DNA from: Epiperipatus broadwayi
Lineage: Eukaryota; Onychophora; Udeonychophora; Euonychophora; Peripatidae
Length of the DNA stretch: 64,000 nucleotides
Assembly (NCBI GenBank): GCA_028023455.1
Contig: JAQFVV010000445.1
Span: 62,001-126,000 of the forward strand
Reading direction: 5' to 3'
This document shows, one piece after another, positions 23,001 through 36,406 of the stretch; the first letter of the stretch is position 1; every line of letters begins with the position of its first letter. The notes beneath the pieces are model-generated. The model saw only the letters and a program-made list of their open reading frames with translations. It had not been told where the DNA came from and did not search any database. The position numbers were made by a program, and so were the translations under genes.

Positions 23001-24925
23001 ATTAATTGTGTATATTGTTTAATAATAAGAAGTTATCTTATTAAATATTTCCACTTATATATTGAGTTGAAATTTTTTCTTTAAAAAAAAAATGAATAAT
23101 TTATTTAGTGTATTGTTAAAATTATTAATCACTTTTTTTTTTTTTTTTAAGATACATTTATTCTCGGATGACATCTAAAATACTTTATCGTGTAAGATGT
23201 GCCTCCAATTCAATGGCTAAATTGGGAGGGAGATTAAAGTTTTTGCATTTACTTAAGACATTTTATGACTGCTTTGTGACTTATGTTTAGTCTTATCCAT
23301 AACATTATATTAGTAGTTGTAATTTATTACTTTTTTAAAGATAAATTATTATTGCAGTTTTTTTATCTTGTAAACTTACAAAATACTTTTATTGAAATCT
23401 TTTTTTAAAATGCCTTTAAGAAATAAAATACCATGAGATAAAAAGAAAAGACTAAAGTATATAAAATATCAAGATATTTTGTGGGCCAGGTAATCTTAAT
23501 TCCACATTAGCGCTATAATTTATACTTTTAAAAATCTATAAGTCTATTGCCAATTTTTTTTTTAATTATTCTTTGTGTTTAAAATTTAATTAATTAAAAT
23601 ACTATATTTTTTAAGCATTATATTTTACATACAAAAAAAAAGTCTACAACCTTATTATTGAAACTAAACTTGGAAAGTCGGAGACAAGAGAATAGATCTT
23701 ACTGAATTGGAATATTAGTATCTAAAACAGTACGTCACCCCTATCTTAGTATCTAATCACTCAATATCACCAGACTAGATTCTAGCTTGTTCCTTTCATC
23801 AATGAGGAGCCTTGGATAGTTTGCTACTGTTTTAACAGCTTGTTTTGGCATAGGAAATGGTGATCATGTGATGAATATTACTATCTCTTATGAGCTACTT
23901 TTTAAAAATATATTTCTACTTTTTTGTGATGTTGAATGCAGAAATAAATGATTATTTAAATAATATCAATTTGTTTTTTATTTCACATCATTTTAATTTA
24001 ATAAAGAAAACTTTTAATTTTTAATAAGAATATAGTAGAAACAATCATCAAAATATATTGTGTACTAATGAAAAGAATTTAGATAATTTTTTATCGTTGG
24101 TTTTTATTACTATTACCAAAATTGCAATATCTTGCTTTAGAATCCATTAAACTATGAAATAGAAACAGTATAATTTACTCTATTTATTCTAATCCAAAAC
24201 TACCTATTGTAAGATTAAATAACCAATTGACAGCATTTGGTAGTAGTACATTCTCACCCCTAAACTTATGTTATTATATGGCGATCTTTTTACTGAATAC
24301 AATCAATTGCCTAAAACTAATCTGTAGTTATAGCTCTATTTTGCACTAAAGATAACCAATTTAAAAAACATGTCTGAAAACATGGTTATAGCAATAGTAA
24401 CTACTACCATTCAAGTGTTCAACACATGGGTCTAGAGTTGAATGAATAAAATTAATTATTTTTTCTCAGTTCAATGAAAGTAATCAAATAAGTCATATGA
24501 AATTTTGATCAATATATTTATTTAAATTATAACTATTTCAATATTTTATACATTTTGATATTGCTTTATCCTAAAAATTCCATAAACAAAAAATTAAATA
24601 TAAATTTAGTTTACCTTAGCTTTGTTTAAAATTTGACAAATTTTTTCACAAAGATGTAAGCTATACTTATTTTTGCAAAAGAAAAATGAATATCATATAA
24701 AAGTATTTATGTTTGTTATTTTATGAGAAATCTCATAATACATGTCCTGCTTGATTTAGTAGAGTGAAGGAATAGTGGACCATAAGAGATAAAGTGTATA
24801 TATCTCAGTTCTACTCTATTAGTGTTAAAATATAATACAACCTCATTTACTTTTTAATTTTATTTTAATATATATAGAAATGAAATTATATACATGTAAA
24901 CAGAGATAACTTTTAGCTTTTCTTG
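23001..24925. other. AT-rich DNA with an F2-related fragment
   Basis: No gene was seen. A decayed stretch at about 23730-23880 contains CAGACTAGATTCTAGCTTG, AGGAGCCTTGGAT and GGAAATGGTGATCATGTGATG, phrases shared with the F2 elements near 30055 and 63355. Confidence 0.5.
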
Positions 24926-25274
24926 TTGCCAAAAAACTATCAATTATTAGTAATTGACTATCCCTGAGACTAAATAAGCTTTCTCATTAACCTATAATAG
25001 CTCTTTTGTTGGAATATTTTGTTGAAGTAAAGGGGGTTCTCTTTTATTTCAAACCCAAGTTCTTATATGTATTTAAACCCAGAAAGCTATTTTTATAGGT
25101 TTGAGAATGTAAAAAACAACATCTTTCTTGACATTCTGCAAATATTATTTCCATTCTTTATTATAATAAAAATTATTTGCAAAATTTTATTCTTTCAGAA
25201 ACTTATTTTACTTCAACAAAAAACTCTGACAAAAAGGATTGTCAATTAGTAGTAATTGATAATTTTCTAGCAAT
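24926..25274. mobile_element. Inverted-repeat element (MITE-like), ~350 bp
   Basis: AACTATCAATTATTAGTAAT at 24936 pairs with ATTAGTAGTAATTGATAATT at 25244, and TTTTGTTGAAGTAAA at 25018 pairs with TTTACTTCAACAAAA at 25207. Arms are imperfect. No coding capacity. Confidence 0.65.
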
Positions 25275-25308
25275 ATCATTCCTCATTTCTATTCTTTATT
25301 ATAATAAC

Positions 25309-25428
25309 TATTTATGGAAATATTTAATTCAATATATATATATATATATAAAGCACTGCTGCATGGTTTATTTATGGAAATATTTAATTCAATATATATA
25401 TATATATATAAAGCACTGCTGCATGGTT
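25309..25428. repeat. Perfect 60-bp tandem duplication
   Basis: Two identical 60-base units, each with TTTATGGAAATATTTAATTC, a TA run and AAGCACTGCTGCATGGTTT. Identity, including the TA run, means the duplication is very young or an assembly artefact. Confidence 0.97.
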
Positions 25429-27221
25429 TCTTTAATGGCAGTTTAACACTTTCATGTCATATCTATGCTATTTTAAAATGGTACTGGAAACCATATTTTA
25501 GTCACTAAACATATTTATGATCATATTTCAATGGTCCATGTTCCAATGCTTATAACTTAAATTTAGATTAAGTGTTTTCTATAGAGTGGTAATGAATCCA
25601 TATTTTAATTTTAATATTTGTTTTTAAAAGCCAGAAAATAAGAAATCTTTATAGTTGAAATGTCAAATTATGGAAGTTAAGTTTTTCAAAATGGTGGTCC
25701 TTGTTTTTTTTTTTTTTATAAATATAAAATATATTTTATTTCACAATTATCATGTCTTAAAAAGAATGTAAAGTCATGTTCTAATATAAAAATGAGTTTT
25801 GTTTATTTCTTTAAAAAAAGTATAGCTTTTAATATTTTTTTATGTTTAAAATTATTTTCTAATAATAATTATGCTAAAAGTAGTATTATTCTATCAGAAA
25901 CATTATTCAAATTGAGAGTATATATACAAAATTAAACTTTCCAAATTAGTCTTGAATTTGGAACATTACTTGGCCATGGGAATGTAAAACACATTTTCAA
26001 AAAGGTATTATATAAAAATTCCAAAAATAATAAAATTTTAATTTTCTAAATTTTAATAAAAATGAAAATTATTATTATTTTTCATTCACAATGTACACAC
26101 TGGCACTTAAATTGCAACATGTCATAAGAAAATGACTGTTTGTAACTTGTGACTAAGAACAATAACTTAAAATTCATAAATTTATCATAATTTATATCTT
26201 GCATTTTTTTCTATTTCATCAATAATTTTCATCATAAAAAAAAAAATGAAATAAAAAAGCAATAAATTATATTATTCATTTTGAAAATAAATAGTGTTGT
26301 TAATTTTTAAATGATATTGTTAATATGTGCATATTCTATATATATATGTTTAAAATATATACAGTATTCTATTTTGTATTATTTTATATTGTCTTATTAG
26401 GCATAAAATATTAATTAAATTGTATACAAGTATATTTGTACATTTGATTGTAATATCCTGACAGTTTTACTTTCTCTCTTAGCCTGGGGCAATTAAACTT
26501 GATTTGTTACTGTCCTAAGTAAAGAGCTTTCTAATTAAATAATTATTAATGGTAAACTCCATACACTAAATATTTCCATCTAAACGTCCATTAAAATATA
26601 TTATAAAACACACATATTATATAAACATAGTAAAAACATCTATCTTTATATATATGCATGCATATTATACATTGTTTGCTACTTCTCATTTAGTTGGTAT
26701 CTATAGGGCAAGATTAGTTTTTTACTCTAACACCATATATTTTATGCTTAAGTAATCAGTAGTTACTTGATGTAATTTAACACCATATATTTTATGCTTA
26801 AGTAATCAGTAGTTACTTGATGTAATTCTCAGGTCTGAGGTAAGTTTTTTGGCTTTTGCCTTATCATTGAGAATTTTGAATCAAATTTAGAACTACTACA
26901 GTTGCACATTTATCAGAAACTTTTAACCTTTGTTTTATTAACATGCTAATTATCTAAAGTTTAAAAAACTCTATGATTTTTAATTCAAGCCAATTTGAAC
27001 ATTTAGACAATAACTATACATTTTAATTTCATTTCTAACCAATCTGTAAACATATTTGTTTCCTGTCTAGAAATATTAATATCTACTCATAAGTTGGTCA
27101 TTTCAAACTACTACAATATTATAAAAGAAGAATATCTCTACTTTTATTTATTGCAAGAATATGTAGAGGAAATTCTAAAGTTGAATAAAATTTTACAAAT
27201 TCATTAATGTCTGCATGATCT
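25429..27221. other. AT-rich DNA, no gene recognised
   Basis: Contains the 50-bp duplication listed next; otherwise nothing recognisable. Confidence 0.5.
26727..26827. repeat. Perfect 50-bp tandem duplication
   Basis: The unit starting AACACCATATATTTTATGC occurs twice, at 26729 and 26779, with no difference. Confidence 0.95.
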
Positions 27222-27350
27222 GTGTAGTATATACATGAGATGATAATCTGGACCAATGGATGAGTGCTGGTTTAGCACAAAATACATATATTAGAGCTCA
27301 TTTATCTTTTATGTATGGGTGTGGTCATGTGCATCAGTTGTATGAGGTAT
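27222..27350 (+). mobile_element. F1 fragment
   Basis: GAGATGATAATCTGGACCAA, GATGAGTGCTGGTTTAGCAC and ATGGGTGTGGTCATGTGCAT match, in order, the right arm of the F1 element at 31515-31921. Only one arm end is present. Confidence 0.75.
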
Positions 27351-28139
27351 ATATATATATTACGATAACAGAATAGGTTTGTGAATTTTATCAGCTATTA
27401 TCATTAAACAAATAGTTTAGTCATTGGCTAAGTTATTGGTGTAAAACTTGTGTATGATTATGTTCCTGTGAGAATAAAAAAGAAGTATAAATATTATAAT
27501 ATAATTCTGGTCTAAAAACTATAAAGTCAGATAATACATGGGAATAAGATTGATAATAATTATTTGTGAAGAGATTCTCCAATTTCAATAATTTTGGGTC
27601 ACTTATTTTCTCTTTGGTACTTTTAAAATATTAATCAATTGATTTTTACGTGCTAATTTATTAAAAGTTTGAACCCTGGAAATCATAGAATAAAACACAT
27701 TCTGTAGATTTTAAGCTTTCAATTCCTCCACTCTACTGTTATAGATGGAATTTTTTTGATAATACATGCAGGCAAAATAATTTAAGAACATTGAATAATT
27801 TTATTAACCCATAAAAAATATAAACTGTTGTTCAGAATCCACGTCTTAAATCTAGATTGTATTATAATGTAACAGTAGACATTTTTTAAAAAAAATTGGA
27901 TGTAGGAGTACATAGAGAACACATAGCAGTGACATCATATTTTTTGAATGAACATATTGTTTTTATCAGGAATGAAATCATACTTATAGTTATTGAATAA
28001 ACACAATAAAGAAAAAAAGAAACATATAATTTAAATGATTTATAATATGAAAGTATTAGAAAATTATATATGTCATGACTAAAGAAAAAGATACATTTAA
28101 AGTGTAATTTTGGCATCACTGAAAACGTAATAATTATAC
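27351..28139. other. AT-rich DNA, no gene recognised
   Basis: No supported feature. Confidence 0.5.
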
Positions 28140-29540
28140 AAAAAATTGTTTACATACAGCTGCAAAAGAGGCATTGGATATGCATAAACAAAATGACATC
28201 AGAAAATTGATAATAAGAAAGTGGGAAAAAAGATGTACCATTAGTGATAAAATACTAAAGAAAATTAAAAAATTTAAGCAAAAATCTTGATAAAAATTAA
28301 AAACAAAAGAGTCATGGAAACAAAACTGTAAAATTTTGATTCATACTTAGATGGAAAGAAAACTGAAATTTAAATTTTATATAGAGTTTAAGATAGAAAA
28401 AAAGAAAGGTATATTATTACCAATTATTATGAAAAAATGGAAATACTATTTTGAGAATTTGTTAATAGAGAATTATGAAATGATAGATGAAAAAACAAAA
28501 TATACAAATATCAGAATACTATATAATGTTAGAAGAGACTAATGTGATAATGGCATATAAAATACTAAAGAATAGAAAGACTCCCGAAATCATGGAATTC
28601 TATTTGAATTAATTAAAAATAAAAGCTGCTTGACATAGTGTTTTTAAGATTGCATTAATTAGCAAGATATTTTCACTAAATAAAAGATATTACATGTTAC
28701 AGCAATTTATAATACAGCTGTAAAAACTATAGAAAAATAGCTGATTATTAATTCACTGAATAGAATATATGTAAAAATAATGAAAAATGAAATTTAATAT
28801 TAAAGTAGGACTTTGAAAGCAAATGGTTAGGCAAGTTTCATAGATAAAAAATCCACAATAGACAAATTCTCCTGTATGACATTCAAATAAAGCATAAAAT
28901 AGTATCTCCTTCAAAAATTGTGGAAGATACTGGGAGTAATTGGTACAAAAATAATTCATACTAAAGCAGTTAAAAAAACTATAACAGTATTTTTTAAAAT
29001 TAAATGATTTTTGGCAATATAAAAATAATTAATGGTATCAAGTAAGATGGTTGCTTATTGACTATATTATTTTTTAAATATAATTAAAACAAACTTTAAA
29101 AATATGAAGAAAAAAATCAAAAAATAAAATTATATTTTATACATTGTTCTACATCATATAGCTTTGGTTCAAAATCATAATGATTTCAATTACATGGTTT
29201 GAAAAATAATTGAGAAATATATGAAATTAAGTTTGAAAATAAATTTAACAAAAGCAAATATGAACTATTAAAGGACAACTATAGGATATAATATTACAAA
29301 ATAGGTAACAGATTGAAAAATGGAAAAAGTATAATTATCTAAATATAAACATCTAAAAGGAAACAAAGGATAAAGCTGTAAGAAAAATACATATAATGAC
29401 AATAATAAATATGGCATTGTGGAACATAATATATCAAAATCCAAACAAAAATATATGATACATTGATGGAAAGTTTATTGCACATGGTAGTGAAATTTAG
29501 TAATTAAAGGATAGAACAGAAAAAAAGTTTCTCCACAGCA
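28140..29540 (+). pseudogene. Decayed LINE, pre-RT region
   Basis: The 28351-28542 frame includes KKWKYYFENLLIENYEMIDEK, the conserved LINE block (W-YFE-LLN) found between endonuclease and RT. In another frame about 28518 follows EETNVIMAYKILKNRKTPE, matching the next block (I-A-K-LKN-K-PG). A weak ELIKNKSC stretch corresponds to the E-LK step. Downstream RT motifs are not clear, and a YLNI-like stretch near 29335 may be a remnant of the post-RT YLG block. All frames are broken. The outer limits are approximate. Confidence 0.6.
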
Positions 29541-29866
29541 AAATGAAATACTATTGAAGATCTTTAAAAAAAAATCAATAATAATAATTAAAATTATAAA
29601 AAATAAAATTAGAATAAAATGATTGTATGGACATAAATAGATGATGTTTCATAAAATGTTACCAAAACAAATATTAAACTGACATTATTAAGAGAGAGCA
29701 AAAGATAAGAAGTTGGTGAAAAGAAAGAAATAATGAAACTAAAAAAAAATAAATTATAGTAGAGCATTATAGACAGATTAGGCAAAAAAATGAAAGGAGA
29801 AAAATGTGCCAGACAAAAGTATTTGTGTTCTTAATGTTTTAATTAAGATTTTCAACTTCTTTTCAA

Positions 29867-30035
29867 TTATTAAAACAGGCAAAACTCTCCATACAGTAGT
29901 GCCACTCAGTGGCAAGCCAGAGTAATCAATGGATACCAGAAGGCTTGTGCGTAAAATTCCTATCAAGTGCCTACTCATCCAATATCCTCAGACTGATTTG
30001 CACTACTGTATGGAGAGTTTTGCTTGTTTTAATAA
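29867..30035. mobile_element. F2 foldback element, short form (169 bp)
   Basis: TTATTAAAACAGGCAAAACT (29867) is mirrored by AGTTTTGCTTGTTTTAATAA (30016-30035); the arms extend ~36 bases to CAGTAGTGC/GCACTACTG. The inside (AGCCAGAGTAATCAATGG, CAGAAGGCTTGTGC) is shared with the long form at 62922-63337. The flanking phrase AAATGGTGATCATGTGATG is shared with other copies. This is a deletion derivative of the long form. Confidence 0.88.
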
Positions 30036-30099
30036 GAGTTATGAGCAAGCACAAGAAATGGTGATCATGTGATGTTTAGTGGTTCAGTTATTTTAATAT

Positions 30100-31000
30100 G
30101 AAATTCTAAAAAGACTAAATAAATAATAGAACATTAGTACATCATAATATCAGAAATTAAAGTTTTGTTAATGCATATTATATCCAGAAAATGTTATTTA
30201 AGGAATGAATATTGGCTTTCTTTTATCTTGGCATTTACAATCATAAGAATTAATACAGTTTGAAATATTGGCATTGCAAATATCTCTCAACATCCTAAAC
30301 TACATCTCACTGGATTGCAAGACATATAGATTTTAACATGTTCATATTTATTGAGATTAATTTGCTAATAAATAATTGTAATATTATCAAATGAAAAAAA
30401 AATGCAATTTGGATTTTGTCTTATTAAGGATTTTTAATAATAGACTAAAAGATTATACTTTAATTTACAAGTGTCAAATCTCTGCATTCACAACTCTGAT
30501 ATATTATTTTACATAAATTCATTGAACACTTTATTTAAATATACTACTTGAATATGATATTAAGTGGTTTTTTTTGTAATGATTATTTCTGTTTCTATGA
30601 TAAACATTATAAATGTCCACTTACAATATTGAGATCCGATAACTACCATTTAAGGTCAAAGTCAAATGTTTAAAGCCAATATCAAGAGTTTTCTCTCTAT
30701 TAAACTTTACAGACATTTCCCATTTTAAAACTTTTTTTCATTGTTTAATATTTTTAACAAAGATTTTTTAAAATAGCCGAATGACAGTAACAAGTATTAT
30801 TATTTGTCTTGTTGATTCATCCTGCCTTTGACAGAAAATCTAACATACAGAAGTATAATCAGATATTAAAAAGCAATCCATATTTTATTAAAACTATTGG
30901 TACCACTGAATAGGCTATTTGATAGTGTTTTAACTTTCTAGAGTAACATCATCATAATTTTAAATACAAGTATAATTTGTATACTGAGAATTTAGATGTA
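30100..31000. other. AT-rich DNA, no gene recognised
   Basis: No supported feature. Confidence 0.5.
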
Positions 31001-31158
31001 ATATAGGGGATTTGAACACAGACTTTCAAGCTCCCTTCAACCATCCACTCTTCAAACAACTGATACACATGATCACACACATGTGAAAGAGATAAATGAT
31101 CTCCAATATATGTATTTCATGCTTAACCAGAACTCATCAGTTTCAGATTGTCATCTTC

Positions 31159-31161
<3 letters not shown>

Positions 31162-31224
<63 letters not shown>
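31162..31224. repeat. (TA)n microsatellite in the left F1 arm
   Basis: About 63 bases of TA between CTTCCA and ATCAGTGCTC. Confidence 0.97.
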
Positions 31225-31226
<2 letters not shown>

Positions 31227-31765
31227 CAGTGCTCAGTTTATATTAAGTTAGCAAATCTTCAAACTTTAATGGACATGCTTCAATCTCCTCCACCCTCCAA
31301 CTCTTCAGAAAGCCATACCATTGAAAATCTGATGAACGAATGTCCAAATCCCTAGTAAATGCCAATAATATTCTCATGCCCATGTTGACTTTAAGTTACT
31401 TTGACCCCTCATGTATAAGATCATATCCATTTAAATAAACTCCCAGTATATAAAATATACTTGTATTTAAAATATTATAAATTCAGTCTGTATTCTGCCC
31501 ATCTTTCTTCTGTCTATTTAAGTGGACAAGGTCCTATACATGAGGGGTCAGAGTGACTTAAAATTAACATGGGCATGACAATAATATTGGCATTAATAAC
31601 GAATTTGGCATTCCACTATCAGATTTTTGAAGAGTTGGAGGGTGGAATAGATTGAAGCCTGTCCATTAAAGTTTGAAGAGTTGCTATCTTAATATAAATT
31701 GAAGACTGATTATATATGTGTGTGTGAGATGATCTGGACCAATTGATGAGTGCTGGTTCAGTACG

Positions 31766-31814
<49 letters not shown>
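31766..31814. repeat. (TA)n microsatellite in the right F1 arm
   Basis: About 49 bases of TA with one TT interruption, between CAGTACG and TTGGAGATC. Confidence 0.96.
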
Positions 31815-31921
31815 TGGAGATCATTTATCTTTTTCACATGTGTGGTGTTGTGTATCGGTTGTATGAGATAAATTGGATAGCTGAAGGGATCTTGAAAGAT
31901 TGTGTTCAAATCGTCTATATT

Positions 31922-33215
31922 ATATATCATCATAATTTTTACATTTTGTCACTCATAACCCATCATATATTCTTCCTTTTCTTTTAGCAAGAAAACTTAT
32001 TTTTATTTTTGTTGTTGTTGTTATATTTTGACTTTCTGTATATGTGTACTTATTTCTGAAGATAGCCAATTAAATTTGACAAAAATAACAAAATTTAATT
32101 ATAATAAAATGCTTCCATCTAATAAAAAGAAGAAGAATATGGTATTTTACAAGTTTATAGATATTTGTAAATAGAAAAACATTATTAAGTAGAGTTGAGG
32201 AATTTTTAAGATATACTTGCAAAGTAACATTTATGTGTTTTGTATTTGTTTTGTTATGATTTTAGTTTAAGGCAATACATTTAAATATCAATATCTAAGT
32301 ATCAAAAGTTTAAGTAGTTTTACAAATTTATATACATATACTATTCCACTTTTTAAAAAAAAAAAAAAAAAAAATTCTGATATTATTCATAATATCAGTT
32401 AATTTGTTTTTGTTTTTTTAGTCGGTTTGTCTAACACATAAATATCCGCTTATCTTGCACATCTTTTCGTCTCTTATATAAGCATTAGTTCTAGAAGATT
32501 GTTTATTGATTATTTTAGAAAGAAAAAACAAATTCCATAAATATGTAGTATTTTATGTAGAAAGATAATTTATTAGAATGTCAATTAATAAGAAATAGAA
32601 CATTAATAAGCGTTATAACATATGAGGAAGTTAATCTATATAGCTTACAGGGTTATGTAACAGAAAAATAAATAAATAAAAGAAATATATATGTTTCTCC
32701 CTGTTATAGATCTTCTTGTTTCTTCCAGAAATAAATAAATAAATTCATTTAAAAGTGGCAAACGTTATTAACTACAATGATGTTGATAGTAAAAAAATCT
32801 TTATGTCAGCGCATAAATATTAGAAAGTGAAGGAATCTAATCTTATTTTTATTTTATTTCATTTATTGCAAAATATAGGTAGTAGTTAAGTAAATGTCAA
32901 TGGATTAAAAAATGATAAGTAAATCAAACAATAAAAATTATGAAGACTGTAATTCTAATATTAGAAAACAAATTTCTATGTACGCTAACTATTAGGATTA
33001 TCAAGGATGGTATTTTTAACAAATCAAAGAGCGAATTAGATAGTGTTAGTTTATCATGCAAGGAAGAACAATTTAAAATGAAATGGTCTAAGGTTTCATG
33101 TTGTTTGTTCCAAGTGGAGCAGGTTATATCTATGTTTACAAAATTTCTCTTATAAGAAAAAAAATATTAGAAGATAAAACATATATTTCCAATTTAAAAA
33201 AACCCAAGTATTTGG
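31922..33215. other. AT-rich DNA, no gene recognised
   Basis: A 71-codon open frame at 32940-33155 shows no recognisable motif and no coding context; it is not called a gene. Confidence 0.45.
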
Positions 33216-33530
33216 ATTCTAAGTATTAAACCAATAAGACATCACATGACCCTTGCTTACATCATACTATCACCACAGCACTTTTTTTTCACCACATTTT
33301 TGCTATCTAATATAAGCTTCAGTATGTAATAAATGCCAGATGTTCATTCTTATTATACAGTGCTCTCCAATATAATATCCTCAGACTTGTTTCTAGCTTA
33401 TGACTCCATGAATACCTTTCAAATTTGGGAGGAATGCAACCTGGATCTTTTGAATCTAGTTAATCTTTCCACTAGCAACCATATTTTAAGTCTTTGCTTT
33501 ACTATTAAGCTATGAGGCCGAATTAAAAAA
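33216..33530. mobile_element. Old F2-related remnant
   Basis: CCAATAAGACATCACATGACC (from 33230, one base longer than shown) mirrors the F2 flank GGTGATCATGTGATGTTTATTGG in part. TATCCTCAGACTTG and AATGCAACCTGGATCTT resemble the inside of the long F2 element. The remnant is strongly diverged and has no clear ends. Confidence 0.45.
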
Positions 33531-34197
33531 CATTGTACTATTTTCAATACAAGCTAATTTTCTAGTAGATTGACAGTAAAAGTAAGAAGTAAATAATAGT
33601 TTCTAGAATAAGTTGCATTAAATCCAAAACTGCCACTACTCTGCTCTTATATCCAAAAGCTTTTCACTGATGGAAACTACAAGCACTAAAAGTTAATTTG
33701 GTAATATTGGATAGACATCACTGTGTAGAGATTTAATAATCACTATCATGTGAGATTTATTGATTACTGAATGTTACACTAAGTGGCAAAATTTTGCTGA
33801 AAGAAATTTCACAGGCTTCCAATGCTTGACTTTTTTTTATGGGAAAAGAGTGAAAAGTGCCAACTCATATCTATAAAGATAATTATATTCTCAATAAATC
33901 TAATTTTATTAGTGAGAACATGTAAACAAAAATTTAGAATATAGTGAAAAACTATTGGAATTGAATTTTTTTTTGTATTGCCTTAATATTTGTAAATTCT
34001 ATTTTTTTTAATATTCTAATTTAATTTGTAAAGAGTGAATTCATTTTTTAATGAAGGAAGTAGTAAATTTTAATGATATATATTTAGAATATGATAATAA
34101 GATAAGTAAGAATATTTATATAAAAAAATTTTGGTATTTAATGAAAGATAGATTTTGAAGAATGCATTAATAATTTTTTTCTAATGATGTTAAAAAA

Positions 34198-34900
34198 CTA
34201 ATTTGAAGTAAATCTTAATTTATTTGATGAAAGATAGATTCGAACCTCAAAAAAATTTGGGGGACAAGTTTGTGCAGGAATAAAGTGTATTACTGTGTAA
34301 ATGGTCCAAGCTGAAGTTTTATCTCTATTAGAAATTATAGAATATATTTTAAAGTAATTATCTAGAATTAAAAATAACTGAGAATAATGTTTTTTGAAGG
34401 AAAAAAAAATAATTAAATTGTCCATGAAGGTTATGTGTTTAATTGACTTTCTCAGAAGTGAAATAGATGTGCCAGGTAATTTACACTCAATTTCCAGAAA
34501 CAGATGATTAATATATGTAATGGAGGAGACTCTTGTGAAATGCATAAATGAGGAGAGAATCCATTAGATATCTTACCATTTAATTATGAGGACTTTGCTA
34601 TTAAGAGAACAAGTTTGCAAATGGATATTGAGTTGTTGGAATAATTTTAGAAGTTTACCCATGGAAACTAATTTGAATACAGCTGTGATATCTAATTGAA
34701 CTCCAACTGAAGTATTCAGTGGACTATTATATCTGGTCAATAATTATCCGAAATTGTGTTACAGTTGCAGAAATAAGAGGGTGTTTTATGGCAAGTTAGA
34801 ATTTAATAATTATTGAAAAAAATTATTGATTAAATTTAATCTTTTATCAAAGATTTTATTATTTTTATAAGAGGTGATATTGAAATAGTTCTTCAATTAT
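34198..34900 (-). pseudogene. Reverse-transcriptase-like fragment (non-LTR type)
   Basis: The minus frame 34198-34545 contains KHITFMDNLIIFF, placed like the F-ADD-IF catalytic block, then a ~20-residue spacer and NYFKIYSIISNRDKTSA, placed like the LINE Y-SG-N-KT block that follows it. Upstream (34560-34790, minus) a VQLDITAVFKLV stretch is placed like RT motif A. The aspartate pair is replaced by MDN. All are diverged and frameshifted. The arrangement suggests an old LINE, but the call rests on order and a few residues. Confidence 0.45.
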
Positions 34901-34964
34901 TGAGGTGTGATAGAAAAATATATTTTTGTAAAAGGGAAACCATGGACCTTGATAGAGCCTATCA

Positions 34965-34966
<2 letters not shown>

Positions 34967-35005
<39 letters not shown>
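34967..35005. repeat. (TA)n microsatellite
   Basis: About 39 bases of TA. Confidence 0.96.
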
Positions 35006-35008
<3 letters not shown>

Positions 35009-36085
35009 GGTAGAAAAGATATAATAGATTATAAACAATAGGAATATTGATATGGCTAAAATGAGCCAGTGTAGACATTGGAATGGCATGTTTATCAAAA
35101 TGTGTCTTGTCTGTTATGGAATTATTTTTAAATACAATTTCATCATTTGTAATACTATAATTAATTTTGTAATGACAAAAAGAGAAAAGTTCTGAATGAT
35201 AAAATGATTGTAATTTAGATTAAAATGAAAAAAAATGTTGAATATATTTTGTTACATAATAAATTTAAAATTTTTGATAATAGAAAAATCCTATGTTTTT
35301 TTTATGTTTATAACTAAGTTCCCAACAATTGTAAATCTAAAAACTATTTATGAGGATTAATTTGAAATTCTAGAAATTTAAGTCTTTTAGGTTATTTGAA
35401 AGATATTTCCTTTTTTTATTATAAATGTTATTATATTAATAAAGAAAAAACAAGATTGTAGAATATCTAGAGTTAAATATTAATTTTATTAACACATAAA
35501 ATGTAGTTGCTAGAACCAAGTTGTATTCTCAAATATAATTTGATTTTAACATTAAAAGCATGATTATCTAAAATAATTAAAATAAATAAAGATTTAATAA
35601 TGCAATGCAAGTTGGTTAAGTAAATGAGAAATAAACTAAATAAAATATTTTTTACTTAAAAAGAGATAGCATTATGGAGTGAAAAAACCATCTTTTTTTA
35701 ATCAGATAAAGTTACTTAGATATAAATTCTGAATAAGCTATATTAAAATCATCATTTAATATTATCGATATGAATTAACTGATTGAATTAGTTTAATCTG
35801 ATTAATTAAAGAAATTGTGCTAATTTATTGTATAAACTGTGATTATATTATTAATAAATAAAAAATGATAAACATATGCTAACTAGATAAAATATTTTCA
35901 ATGTCTGAAAAGGAAATTTATGGGGAATTAACATTTTGACACTAGGAGAGATGTAGTAAAAGTTGAAAACTTAGTATAGCCAAATTTCCCAAGATAGAAA
36001 TAAAGATCAATTTTAAAATTTAAATAAGATTTAGTTTTATTAAAGTTGTAAATATTAATTCTTATTAAGTGCATTGTCAGCACTT
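35006..36085. other. AT-rich DNA, no gene recognised
   Basis: No supported feature. Confidence 0.5.
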
Positions 36086-36406
36086 AATACTTATATAAGG
36101 CTATAACCTTAGTACATGCACCTGTGCCTGTGTGCTTAATTTTACTACAAGAGAGACCTCTACAAATCCCGAACGTTAATGTGTAACAGAAATAGTGGAC
36201 TTAATTGGTGAAGAATTTATTAGCTTCATGTTCCCAAATCAAAATGCTTTAGATTTGCCTATATAATTAGAAAAATAGGTTGAAGATAAGACAGCCACTC
36301 TTATCTTTATAAAGTTGAATCTTGCATTAGGATTTGTAGTGGTCTTGCTTGTAGTAAAATTAAGCACACAAGATACATGTACTAAGGTTATAGCTTTATA
36401 TAAATA
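36086..36406. mobile_element. MITE with ~90-bp imperfect terminal inverted repeats
   Basis: CTATAACCTTAGTACATG (36101) mirrors CATGTACTAAGGTTATAG (36376), and GTGCTTAATTTTACTACAAG (36133) mirrors CTTGTAGTAAAATTAAGCAC (36348). The 150-base centre has no coding frame. The form is that of a non-autonomous DNA transposon; superfamily unknown. Confidence 0.85.

Larger units (their letters stand above)
31001..31921. mobile_element. F1 foldback element, long form (~920 bp)
   Basis: Arms of about 430 and 405 bases (31001-31435 and 31515-31921) mirror each other around a short centre. End phrases are GATTTGAACACAGACTTTC and its mirror near 31895-31913. Inside, GACCCCTCATGTATAAGA mirrors CCTATACATGAGGGGTC. 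Each arm holds a long (TA)n tract at a different place, so those grew independently. No coding capacity. Confidence 0.9.

Noticed and set aside
31619-31933. 104-codon minus-strand frame with Tyr/Ile repeats
   Set aside because: Read through an F1 arm and its TA tract; a repeat artefact.
32940-33155. Possible short host gene
   Set aside because: 71 codons with background composition, no motif, no splice or promoter context.
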